Positions 1-8,277 of a stretch of DNA of 36,027 nt are shown here, one piece after another. The stretch is from JAWLCQ01 sp041687095 (GTDB lineage Bacteria > Planctomycetota > Phycisphaerae > SM23-33), in NCBI GenBank assembly GCA_041687095.1, contig JAWLCQ010000034.1, positions 1 to 36,027 of the forward strand, given 5' to 3'. The translations under genes and the position numbers were made by a program. Each line of letters begins with the position of its first letter. Positions within the stretch are counted from its first letter, which is position 1. The notes beneath the pieces were generated by a model that saw only the letters and a program-made list of their open reading frames with translations, had not been told where the DNA came from and made no database searches.

Positions 1-56
1 AGCGACCGCCGACGGCGGCGGCCAAGCCCGCTCCGCGCCGCCGCCTCGCCCGCTGA
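1..56 (+). CDS. possible 3' tail of an upstream gene (partial)
   Basis: Reading from base 3, the plus strand stays open at the window edge and ends at a TGA (54-56), giving an Arg/Ala/Pro-rich tail. Such a basic tail would suit the end of a membrane or DUF58/BatA-like protein, which often precedes the next gene in planctomycete VWA operons. There are only 17 residues and no homology to judge, so this may be chance in GC-rich DNA. Confidence 0.25.
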   Translation, partial: RPPTAAAKPAPRRRLAR

Positions 57-93
57 CAGCCGCGAAACGGGCCTGGGCGTTCGCTTGTTTAAC

Positions 94-174
94 GACTAGG
101 GACTAGGGACTAGGCACTAGGGACTGGTCGCCCAGTCACCAGTCACCAGTTAACCAGTCAACCATCAACCAGTT
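94..174. repeat. 7-8-nt tandem-repeat hairpin, GACTAGG / CCAGTCA arms
   Basis: The left arm is GACTAGG three times, then CACTAGG and GACTGG (94-127). After a 4-nt TCGC turn the right arm is CCAGTCA twice, CCAGTTAA, CCAGTCAA, CCATCAA and CCAGTT (132-174). The arms are complementary around the turn (GACTGG with CCAGTC); further out each left unit carries one extra A. It fills most of the gap before the VWA gene. The same unit, in the opposite orientation, forms the array at 27133-27204. Confidence 0.8.
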
Positions 175-233
175 GCCCGCGGACCCAGTCGCCTGGGATC
201 GGGCAGTGGCAATAAGTTGCGAAGGGACTTGCT

Positions 234-2831
234 TTGCTGGAGTGGCTCTTAGACATCAACGACCTCCGGAAGCTGACGGAGGGCAAGGACTGGCGGTTCG
301 GGCTCGTCGCCGACTACAACGACTACGTCATCCTCGGGCTCGTGCTCGCGCTGGCGGGGATGGTGTACCTCACCGTCCGCTCGTACCGCCGCGAGGGCGA
401 CGCCCCCCGCCCCGCCAAGGCCATCCTTGCCTCCATCCGCATTCTCGTCCTCCTCCTCCTGTTCCTGTGCGTGTTCCGCCCGGCCATCGTGCTGCGGTTC
501 GTCAACACGCTGCACAGCTCGGTCGTGGTGATGGTGGACGACTCGCTGTCGATGTCGTTCACCGACCGCTACGCCTCCCCCGAGGCCGCCGACTATCGCG
601 ACGCCCTCGCGGGCAAGCTCGCGGTCGAACCGGCGGAGCTGGAAACGCTCAGCCGCTCGGCGATGCTGCGGAAGGCCCTGGCGGGGGAGGACAGCCCGCT
701 GGTGCGGCTGTCGAAGGATCACCCGCTGCTGTTCATGGCGTTTGGAACGGACCGCCCCGGGGAGCAGGAGTACGCGAGGCTGCTGGGCGTGATCGACGCG
801 GTGCAGGACGACCCCGCCGCCGCGCCCGACCCCAACGTCCCCGCGCAGATCGCCGGCCTGCTCGCGCAGCTCAAGGGCACGGGCTATGAGACGAATCCGC
901 CGGCGGCGTTGCGGGCGGCGTTGGACCGCACGCAGGGCCGGCGAGTCGAGGGGGTGGTGTTCGTCAGCGATGGGCAGATCACCGCCCCCGGAGCGTCGGA
1001 TCGGCTGGAGAGCGCCCTGCGCTACGCCTCCGAGCGCGGGGCCGTCTACCCCGTGCTGGTGGGCGACCCGCAGCCCATCCGCAACGTGGCCGTCACCTCC
1101 CTCGACGCCCCCCGCGAGGTCCGCCGCGGAACCAAGACCGAGTTCACCGCGTGGCTCTCCGCGCGCAACTGCGCCAACCTGCCCCTGACCGTTCGCCTGG
1201 AGCGCAGGGATCCGCAGACCGGCACGTGGGCCCCTGCGGGGACGGAGGAGAGCATCACCATCGAGCCCCCCGCCCCGGGGGCGGTTCCGGCCCCCGTCGT
1301 GCGGCCGGTGACGCTCGAACACGAGCCCCCCGAGACCGGGCAGTTCACCTACCGCGCCGTCGTCGACCCGCTGCCCGACGAGCAGACCCCCGCCGACAAC
1401 GCCGCCGAGGCCCTCGTCTCCGTCGCCGACCAGAAGATCCGCATCCTCTTCATCACCGGGTCCTCCGGCTGGGAGTACCAGTACCTCCGCGACTACCTCC
1501 TCCGCCAGCCCGAGCTGTACCGCGTGAGCATCTGGCAGCAGACGGCCGACAAGGACATCAACCAGCCCGCGTCGGAGGGCATGCGGCTGGCACGGCTGGG
1601 GTTCGATGACGACCCGGGGCGCGAGCGGCTGCTCCCGTTCCTGCTGGGCGTGCCCGGGGACGAGAAGCGCCCGGGGTACGACGTGGTGATCCTCTACGAC
1701 CCGCAGCACACGGCGGGGGGGTTTGACAAGAAGTTCATCGACGAGGCGCTGTACCCGTTCGTCTTCGAGCACGGCGGGGGGCTGTGCTACATGGCCGGGG
1801 GCAAGTACAGCGAACTCAATCTCCAGGGGCGCAACGACGTCTTCGGGCGCCTCCGCGACATGCTGCCCGTCACGCTGGGCACGAACACGATGACGATGCT
1901 CGACCGCATCGACGCCGGCGACGAGGCCGACGCGCCCGATCCCATCCGCCTGACCGCCGACGGGATCGACCACCCCATCACCCGCCTCACCGACAACGCC
2001 GAAGAGGCCCTCCGTGTCTGGGACATCCTGCCCGGGATCTTCTGGTCGCACTCGGTCGTGTCCGTCAAACCCGCCGCCCGCGTCCTCGCCGAAAGCTCCA
2101 ACCCCACCTACCGCACCGCGGAAAACCAGGCCCGCCCGCTCATCGTCGTCCAGCCGTTCGGCAACGGGGCGCGGGTGCTGTACGTCGGGTTCCACGCGAC
2201 GTGGCGGTGGCGGTACGTGTCGGACTCCCTCTACCACCGCCGCTTCTGGGCCAACGTCCTGCAGTACCTCGCGACGCTCAAGGCGCGGCGGGTCATCATC
2301 ACCACCGGCGGGGACCGCTTCGACGCCGGGTCCGACATCGACGTGCAGGCCTCGGTCTACCGCGAGGACTTCCTCCCGCTCGATGAGCCCACCTTCACCG
2401 TCGAGATGGTGAACGTGGAGACGGGCGAGGCGCAGGAACTCGAACTCCAGGCGGTCGAGGGCAAGCCCGGCCGCTACCGCAAGGTCCTCGGCGCCGCCGA
2501 CAAGGGCGCCTACGAGCTGACCGCCCTGCGGGAGTACGCCAATCGGGACGACCTGGTGTCGTCCAAGCGCATCACCATCGAGGTGCCGCGCGGCGAGGCC
2601 CTGCGGCCGGAGGCGGACGAGATGGTCCTCCGCGCCATGGCCCGGCCGCGGACGGAGCACTTCCTCCGCCTGTCGGAGGTTGAGCGGCTGGGCGAGCTGA
2701 TCCCGCCCGGGCGGCGGACGAGCGTGGACGAGCTGTCCCGCGAGCTGTGGGACTCGAAGCTCACGCTGCTGCTGATCGTGCTCCTGCTCGGGACCGAGTG
2801 GATTCTTCGCAAGCGATACAACATGGCGTGA
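234..2831 (+). CDS. VWA / glutamine-amidotransferase-like membrane protein
   Basis: An inner-membrane protein of 865 residues with a large extracytoplasmic part. Two membrane segments (about 31-48 and 64-88) precede a von Willebrand A-like domain with a DDSLSMS metal-site motif (102-108) and VFVSDG (242-247). A beta-sandwich region follows, then a class-I-glutamine-amidotransferase-like domain beginning RILFITGSSG near 403, and a final membrane helix (about 838-856) ending RKRYNMA. This layout matches planctomycete proteins encoded beside MoxR/DUF58/BatA genes; the function is unknown. The start is TTG 234, with AAGGGA at 222-227 at good spacing. The next gene follows after 55 nt and all four genes of this run are probably one operon. 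The VWA metal site looks complete. I saw no catalytic Cys-His pair in the amidotransferase-like part, so it is probably non-enzymatic. Confidence 0.85.
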   Translation: MLEWLLDINDLRKLTEGKDWRFGLVADYNDYVILGLVLALAGMVYLTVRSYRREGDAPRPAKAILASIRILVLLLLFLCVFRPAIVLRFVNTLHSSVVVMVDDSLSMSFTDRYASPEAADYRDALAGKLAVEPAELETLSRSAMLRKALAGEDSPLVRLSKDHPLLFMAFGTDRPGEQEYARLLGVIDAVQDDPAAAPDPNVPAQIAGLLAQLKGTGYETNPPAALRAALDRTQGRRVEGVVFVSDGQITAPGASDRLESALRYASERGAVYPVLVGDPQPIRNVAVTSLDAPREVRRGTKTEFTAWLSARNCANLPLTVRLERRDPQTGTWAPAGTEESITIEPPAPGAVPAPVVRPVTLEHEPPETGQFTYRAVVDPLPDEQTPADNAAEALVSVADQKIRILFITGSSGWEYQYLRDYLLRQPELYRVSIWQQTADKDINQPASEGMRLARLGFDDDPGRERLLPFLLGVPGDEKRPGYDVVILYDPQHTAGGFDKKFIDEALYPFVFEHGGGLCYMAGGKYSELNLQGRNDVFGRLRDMLPVTLGTNTMTMLDRIDAGDEADAPDPIRLTADGIDHPITRLTDNAEEALRVWDILPGIFWSHSVVSVKPAARVLAESSNPTYRTAENQARPLIVVQPFGNGARVLYVGFHATWRWRYVSDSLYHRRFWANVLQYLATLKARRVIITTGGDRFDAGSDIDVQASVYREDFLPLDEPTFTVEMVNVETGEAQELELQAVEGKPGRYRKVLGAADKGAYELTALREYANRDDLVSSKRITIEVPRGEALRPEADEMVLRAMARPRTEHFLRLSEVERLGELIPPGRRTSVDELSRELWDSKLTLLLIVLLLGTEWILRKRYNMA

Positions 2832-2886
2832 ACCGCCTCGCCCCTGACGCGTCCAAGAGCGCAGAGCGATGTCACAGGAAGTAAGC

Positions 2887-5571
2887 ATGGAAACGCGAGA
2901 ATACGTAGGAACGGAGATCCGGGGCAAGCTGCGGCGGCTGAAGGGGCTGCTCCGCGCCCGGCTGTGCGGGGAGGGCGTGCTGTGGGCGCTGTCCGTTCTC
3001 GTCGTCGCCGTCTTCTTCTCCCTCGCCGTCGACTACGTCCTTCGACTGGACCGCCCGCTGCGAGCGGCGATCTCCGTGGCGGCGCTGCTGGCGGTGGCGC
3101 TGGTGGCGTGGCGGGAGCTGCTCCGACCGCTCCTGGTCCCCATGGACTCGCCCGACCTGGCGTTGCTGGTCGAGCGGCGGTTCGGGCAGTTGGACGACCG
3201 GCTGATCGCGGCGATCCAGTTCTCCCAGCAGGGCTCGCTCGCTCCGCTGGGCATGAGCGACACCCTCGTCGCCGCCATGGCCCGCGAGGCCAACGAACTC
3301 GCCCGCTCGCTGGACTTCCGCGACGTGGTGGACTTCCGCTCCTTCCGCCAGACGGCCCTCATCGCCAGCCTCGCGGTCGTCTCCCTGGGCGGGTTCACGG
3401 CGTGGCAGTACCCGACCATGCAGCTCTGGTTCCAGCGCAACGTCGCCCTCGCCAACGTGGACTGGCCCCAGGAGACGTACCTGCAGGTGCTGGGCGGGCC
3501 CGATTTCAAGATCCTTCGCGGGGAGGATCTGACCATCACCGTCGTGGCCAGGGACGGCAGCGTCGTCCCGCCCCACGTCACCTTCCACGCCCGCTACCCG
3601 TCGCTGGCGGGAACCACCGAGGACCGCATCGACCCCGACGCGCAGGGCCGCTTCGTCCTCACCGTCCGCAACGTCTCCGAGGAGTTCAGCTTCTGGGTGA
3701 CGGGCGGGGACGACCGCCTCGACCGCCGCCGCCGCCACCGCGTGGCCCTCGTCGACGCCCCGGGGCTCGCCGACGTGAGGTTCCGCATGGAGCCTCCGAG
3801 CTACTACCGTTCGCGCCCGCCCGAGTCGGATGGGTCGAGCGGCATTCTGTCGGTAGGGGCGGGCTGGTGGGTCCACCTCCGCGCGGTGGCGACCAAGGAC
3901 CTCCGCCACGCCGTCGCGATCCTGGATTCCGAGGAGTCCTCCGCCATCGGCGACGCCGCCGACCGCCTCCGCGACCTCGCCCGCGAGCTGCGCGGCAGCC
4001 GCGAGATCTCTTCCGCCCGCTGGGCGTCCGCCGCGCAGGTGCTGCGACGGACGCAGGGCAAGGTCGAGGAGGTCCGCGCGGTCCTGGAGGGCAGCCCGCC
4101 CGCGGGCAGTGCGTTCTCCCTCGAGCGCATCGAGGCCGAGGGGATCGGACGCCTGCGAACCCTTGTGCAAGCTGCCGAATCCCGGTCCGCCAACGTACCC
4201 GGACCGCGTCCGGGGGATGAGCCCGCAACGCAACCGGCCGCCACGGCCGACCGCGGGACCCCGTCCCCCGAGCGGCCGGCGACCTCCCGCCCCGCAGGTT
4301 CGCCGCCGCTGGACGACATCGCGGACGTGCCCTCCGCGTCCGACGGGGAGCTGTGCGATGAGATCGACCGCACCGCGGGGGTGCTGGATCGCATGCGGGA
4401 GTGGATGCATGAAACGCCCCTGGAGATCCTGCCGCAGGGCGAGGACAACGCCCCCCGCGGCGTGCGGGGACGCGTCTTCCTCTGGGGCCGCAACCGCTCC
4501 GCCGCCCTCAACCTCACGATCCGCATGACCGACAGCGAGGACATCACCAATCGCCGCGGGACGCAGTACGTCCTGAACCTCGCCCCCGACACCGCCCCGT
4601 CCGTCGAGGTCCGCAAGAACGGGGTGGGCGGGAGTGTCACGCCCATCGCCGCCGTGCCGCTGTACGTGGTCGTGCGGGATGACCACGGCCTTGCCGAGTG
4701 CAACCTGGTGGGGCGCCGCAGCGAGGAGCAGCGGGTGGGATCGAACGAGGGAGCACCGACGACCGCGCCCTCCGGCGCCGCCGTGACGCAGCCCGTGCTG
4801 CCCGCTCTCGCCCCCGGGCAGGCCGAGATCGAGACCCAGGCCCTCCTCGACCTCCGCGAGCGGACCGAGTTGAAGCTGGCGCCCGGTGACCGCGTGCAGG
4901 TGCACGTGGAGGCCCGGGACGTTCTGCCGGGCGAGCTGCAGGGGCCCAACCGCGGGCGCAGCGCCACCCTGGAGTTCCGCGTCGTCTCCGTGCAGGAGAT
5001 GCTCGAGGAACTCATCCGCCGACAGAAGGAACTCCGCGTCGAATTCGCCGAGGCCGTCGACCTGCAGGCGACGACGCACAGCAAGTCGCTGGCGGCCGCC
5101 GATCGGGCGAGCGCGGGCGACACGGGGGCGGAAACCTCCCGGCTCCTCGCCGAGTCCTCCCGCATCCAGACGGCCGTCGCGGCCGAGTGCGGCAAGGCGG
5201 CGGATACGCTGGCGGCCATCCTGACGGAGATGCGGAACAACCGCGTGGGCAACCCGGCGGACCTCGACGAGTCGTGGGAGCGCGTCGTCGCCCCCCTCAA
5301 CGCCGTCGTCCCCCGCTGCCGCACCGTCGCCGCCGGGCTGGAAACGCTCGCCGCCGCCCCCGCCGCCCCCGCCGCCGTCAAGCTCGCCGCCGAGCAGGAG
5401 GCCCTCCGCCGCGAGATGGAAACCATCCTCTCCAACATGACGCGGATCGGGTCGCGGCAGGAGGTCGCCAAGGAACTCCAGCGCATCCTCGACCTGTCGC
5501 AGAAGCTCAAGGCCGACATCGAGAGCTACGCGGACGAGGAAACCGGCAAGGAGTTCGATCCCAAACCATGA
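2887..5571 (+). CDS. DUF4175-like multi-domain membrane protein
   Basis: About 894 residues. The N-terminus has three hydrophobic segments (GVLWALSVLVVAVFFSLAV, then AAISVAALLAVALVAW, then ALIASLAVVSLGGF). A long extracytoplasmic region with Ig-like stretches follows, then an Ala/Pro/Thr-rich linker (TQPAATADRG region) and a helical, probably coiled-coil C-terminus from IRRQKELRVEF onward. It resembles DUF4175-type proteins found in planctomycetes and alphaproteobacteria next to VWA genes; no enzymatic motif is visible. ATG 2887 is preferred because AGGA (2876-2879) lies 7 nt before it; an in-frame ATG at 2869 has a poorer site. It ends in an ATGA overlap with a possible start (5568) of the next gene, although that gene more likely begins at 5622. 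Confidence 0.8.
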   Translation: METREYVGTEIRGKLRRLKGLLRARLCGEGVLWALSVLVVAVFFSLAVDYVLRLDRPLRAAISVAALLAVALVAWRELLRPLLVPMDSPDLALLVERRFGQLDDRLIAAIQFSQQGSLAPLGMSDTLVAAMAREANELARSLDFRDVVDFRSFRQTALIASLAVVSLGGFTAWQYPTMQLWFQRNVALANVDWPQETYLQVLGGPDFKILRGEDLTITVVARDGSVVPPHVTFHARYPSLAGTTEDRIDPDAQGRFVLTVRNVSEEFSFWVTGGDDRLDRRRRHRVALVDAPGLADVRFRMEPPSYYRSRPPESDGSSGILSVGAGWWVHLRAVATKDLRHAVAILDSEESSAIGDAADRLRDLARELRGSREISSARWASAAQVLRRTQGKVEEVRAVLEGSPPAGSAFSLERIEAEGIGRLRTLVQAAESRSANVPGPRPGDEPATQPAATADRGTPSPERPATSRPAGSPPLDDIADVPSASDGELCDEIDRTAGVLDRMREWMHETPLEILPQGEDNAPRGVRGRVFLWGRNRSAALNLTIRMTDSEDITNRRGTQYVLNLAPDTAPSVEVRKNGVGGSVTPIAAVPLYVVVRDDHGLAECNLVGRRSEEQRVGSNEGAPTTAPSGAAVTQPVLPALAPGQAEIETQALLDLRERTELKLAPGDRVQVHVEARDVLPGELQGPNRGRSATLEFRVVSVQEMLEELIRRQKELRVEFAEAVDLQATTHSKSLAAADRASAGDTGAETSRLLAESSRIQTAVAAECGKAADTLAAILTEMRNNRVGNPADLDESWERVVAPLNAVVPRCRTVAAGLETLAAAPAAPAAVKLAAEQEALRREMETILSNMTRIGSRQEVAKELQRILDLSQKLKADIESYADEETGKEFDPKP

Positions 5572-5608
5572 GGCGAACCATGAACCTGCTGACACGACCG
5601 CAGGAACG

Positions 5609-5614
5609 AAAGGA
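5609..5614 (+). promoter_or_regulatory. ribosome binding site deciding the start at 5622
   Basis: AAAGGA lies 7 nt before ATG 5622, and the peptide from that ATG opens directly with a signal sequence. This favours 5622 over the in-frame ATGs at 5568 and 5580, which would put a hydrophilic extension before the signal peptide. Confidence 0.6.
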
Positions 5615-5621
5615 ACGGACC

Positions 5622-8264
5622 ATGCGTAACGCGATGCGTACGATGCTGCTGATCGCGGCCATGGCGGGGGCGATCGCCCTGGACGGAGCGAAGGCGCAGG
5701 ACGGGGCGGGGACTCCGGGGCCGTCCACCGAACTCGTCGAACGCTCCAAGTACGCCAAGGAGCTGTTCGTCGAGCTGACCAAGGAGATGTACTCGCTGGC
5801 CGACCTGCTCACGCAGAGCGAGCCCGAGTCCGCCAAGGCCCTCCGCGAGGCCGTCTCCGCCGCCGAACGCGCCTTCATCGCCGACGACATGGAACGCGTC
5901 GTCGAGCTGCTTCGCGGCGGGCTGGCCAACCCCGCCCTCAACAAGCAGGGCGAGGTCATCGAGGACCTCCGCAAGGTGCTCGACGCCCTCCGCCGCGGGG
6001 ACATGGAACTCGCCGAACGCCGCAAGCGCATCGAGGAACTCAAGGGCCACCACGCCAAGATCCAGGACATGCTCAAGCAGGAACGCTCCCTCGAGGAGCA
6101 GTCCCGCCTCCAGGCGCAGGCCGAGCAGATGGACGCGGACTTCCAACGCCTGACCCAGCAGCTCGAGAACATCGTCGCCCAGCAGAAGGCGCTGCTCGAC
6201 CGCACCCGCGCCCTCGATGCCGCCGACCCCTCCGTCCGCCGCCTCGCCGATATGCGCGACCGCGTCCGCCAGGCCATCAAAGACCAGCAACGCATCGCCG
6301 ACGCCACCCGCCGCGCCGCCATCGACAAGCTGCCCGTCGTCGCGGCCGTGCAGGACAAGACCGCCGACACCGCCCGCCAGATCGCCAAGGACCTCTCCAA
6401 CGCCGCCAAGGACCCCAAGCTCTCCGAGGCGGTGCAGTCCAAGGGCGGGGACCCGAAGGGGCTCGGCCAAGCCGCCGAGAAGGCCGAAGCCGCCGTCAAG
6501 GAGATGGGGCAATCCGCTGACGCCCTGGGCAAGTCCCAGGCCGGTGAGGCCCGCACCGCACAGGAGCAGGCCATCGCCGACCTCCAGGCCGCGGAGAAGG
6601 CGCTCTCGAACGCCATCGAGAAGATGGTTCAGGACACCGCCGCCGGCAAACTGGCCAACGAGCAGAAGGACCTCCAGCAGCAGACCTCCGAACTCACCGA
6701 CGCCGTCGCCCAGGCCGCCGAGAAGGCTGGCGTTGGAGAGCAACAAGGTCAACAGGGTCAACAAGGCCAGCAAGGCCAGCAGAGCCAGCAAGGCCAGCAG
6801 GGCCAACAGGGTCAGCAAGGCCAACAAGGCCAACAAGGCCAGCAGGGTCAGCAGGGTCAGCAGGGCCAACAGGGTCAGCAGGGCCAACAGGGTCAGCAGG
6901 GCCAACAGGGTCAGCAGGGCCAACAGGGCCAGCAAGGTCAACAGGGTCAGCAAGGCCAACAGGGTCAGCAAGGCCAGCAGGGTCAGCAGGGCCAGCAGGG
7001 GCCGAAGAACCTGCAGCAGGCGTCCGAGGAGATGAAGCAGGCGGCGGAGAAGCTCTCCGAGCAGGACGCCGCCGAGGCCCGCAAGCATCAGGAGGAGGCG
7101 CTGCGCGAACTGGAGGGCAAGAAGTATCAGCTCGCCCAGTTGCACCGCCGCGCCAAGGACAAGGCCTCCCGCCCGCTCGAGGACCAGAAGAAGGAGCAGG
7201 ACGAGGTCGCCCGCGACGCCGAGAAGCTCGCCGAGGAGATGAAGCAGGCCGAACAGCAGGACCAGCAAGGCCAGCAGGGGCAGCAGAGTCAGCAGGGCGG
7301 CAAGCAGCCCGGGCAGCAGGCGGTGAGCAAAGCATCCAAGTCCATGCAGCAGGCCTCGCAGGACCTGGGCCAGCAGGATCCCGAGAGCGCCAACGAGGAT
7401 CAGAACGACGCCATCGAGGAACTCGAGGACGCCGCCGAGGACCTGGAGGAGGAGATCGCCCGCGAGGAGGAACGCCTCCGCGAGGAGCAGCTCGCCAAGA
7501 TCGACGAGATGCTCCAGAAGATCCTCAAGACCCAGCAGAACATCACAAAGGACACCGCCGACGCCGCCGATCGCGCCACGACGGTGGCGGAGGGGGATGC
7601 GGCGTCACAGCGAGCGGTGAAGCTCAAGCTCGCCGACCTCTCCGCCGGGGAGGGCAAGCTCGCGGAGGAGATGGAGCACATCCGCGCGATGCTCGCGGAG
7701 GAGGGCAGCACGGCCGTCTTCCCCGAGATCGTCGAGGAGGTCCGCAATGACCTCAGCGGCGTGCAGAAGCGCCTCGGGGAGGGGGACGCGGGCCCGATCA
7801 CGCAGGAGGTGCAGCAGGGGATCGAGCGGTCGCTGCAGGACATGATCGGCGCGATCCGCGAGACCCTCGCCGACGCCAAGCGCAAACGCGAGAGCGGCGG
7901 GGGCGGCGGCGGGGGAGGGGGAGGCGGCCAGACGCCCCCGCTGGTGCCCAGCATCGCCGAGCTGAAGCTCCTCCACACGCTGCAGAGCCAGATCAACGGC
8001 CGTGTGCGGGCGATCGAGGCGGTGAAGAAGGTCGGGTCGCTGCCGAAGGAGCGGATGGCCGAGGAGTACACCGGGCTGGAGCAGCGTGAGGCGAAGGTCC
8101 GCACCATGACCCTCAAGCTCGCCGAGCAGCTCCGCCGCGCCCAGGGGCAGCCCCGGCAGGTGAACATTAACCCGCCGAATCCTCAGCCCGGCCCCGAGCC
8201 CGAACCGGGCGATCCCCAGCCCGAACCGCAACCCGAGCCCCAGCCCGATGGCGGGCAGGAATAG
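5622..8264 (+). CDS. exported coiled-coil protein with a long Gln-Gln-Gly tract
   Basis: About 880 residues. A signal peptide (MRNAMRTMLLIAAMAGAIAL, likely cleaved after AKA) leads into long Glu/Lys/Ala-rich helical stretches typical of coiled coils. A QQG tripeptide tract (about residues 373-459) is followed by more helix, a second short QQG block (DNA about 7255-7320), a helical region, a Gly run (DNA about 7897-7925) and a Pro/Glu/Gln tail (PQPEPQPEPQPDGGQE). No catalytic motif is visible. The low-complexity parts look like flexible spacers between helical rods, so a structural or envelope-spanning role with the two upstream membrane proteins is a reasonable inference only. It sits 50 nt after the DUF4175-like gene and 13 nt before another exported Gln/Gly-rich protein. 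Confidence 0.8.
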   Translation: MRNAMRTMLLIAAMAGAIALDGAKAQDGAGTPGPSTELVERSKYAKELFVELTKEMYSLADLLTQSEPESAKALREAVSAAERAFIADDMERVVELLRGGLANPALNKQGEVIEDLRKVLDALRRGDMELAERRKRIEELKGHHAKIQDMLKQERSLEEQSRLQAQAEQMDADFQRLTQQLENIVAQQKALLDRTRALDAADPSVRRLADMRDRVRQAIKDQQRIADATRRAAIDKLPVVAAVQDKTADTARQIAKDLSNAAKDPKLSEAVQSKGGDPKGLGQAAEKAEAAVKEMGQSADALGKSQAGEARTAQEQAIADLQAAEKALSNAIEKMVQDTAAGKLANEQKDLQQQTSELTDAVAQAAEKAGVGEQQGQQGQQGQQGQQSQQGQQGQQGQQGQQGQQGQQGQQGQQGQQGQQGQQGQQGQQGQQGQQGQQGQQGQQGQQGQQGQQGQQGQQGPKNLQQASEEMKQAAEKLSEQDAAEARKHQEEALRELEGKKYQLAQLHRRAKDKASRPLEDQKKEQDEVARDAEKLAEEMKQAEQQDQQGQQGQQSQQGGKQPGQQAVSKASKSMQQASQDLGQQDPESANEDQNDAIEELEDAAEDLEEEIAREEERLREEQLAKIDEMLQKILKTQQNITKDTADAADRATTVAEGDAASQRAVKLKLADLSAGEGKLAEEMEHIRAMLAEEGSTAVFPEIVEEVRNDLSGVQKRLGEGDAGPITQEVQQGIERSLQDMIGAIRETLADAKRKRESGGGGGGGGGGGQTPPLVPSIAELKLLHTLQSQINGRVRAIEAVKKVGSLPKERMAEEYTGLEQREAKVRTMTLKLAEQLRRAQGQPRQVNINPPNPQPGPEPEPGDPQPEPQPEPQPDGGQE
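6738..6998 (+). repeat. in-frame 9-nt tandem repeat coding QQG (about 29 units)
   Basis: About 29 consecutive 9-nt units built from CAA/CAG, CAA/CAG and GGT/GGC encode Gln-Gln-Gly, with single Glu and Ser substitutions near the start. Third positions vary between units, so the protein repeat is kept while the DNA units drift, with local blocks of identical units. Confidence 0.95.
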
Positions 8265-8277
8265 GATGAGGTGCATC

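Noticed and set aside
249..2927. Long minus-strand open frame antisense to the VWA gene
   Set aside because: High GC makes long antisense frames common; the translated product is rich in Arg, Gly, Val and Asp with no domain, while the plus strand has clear membrane and VWA motifs.
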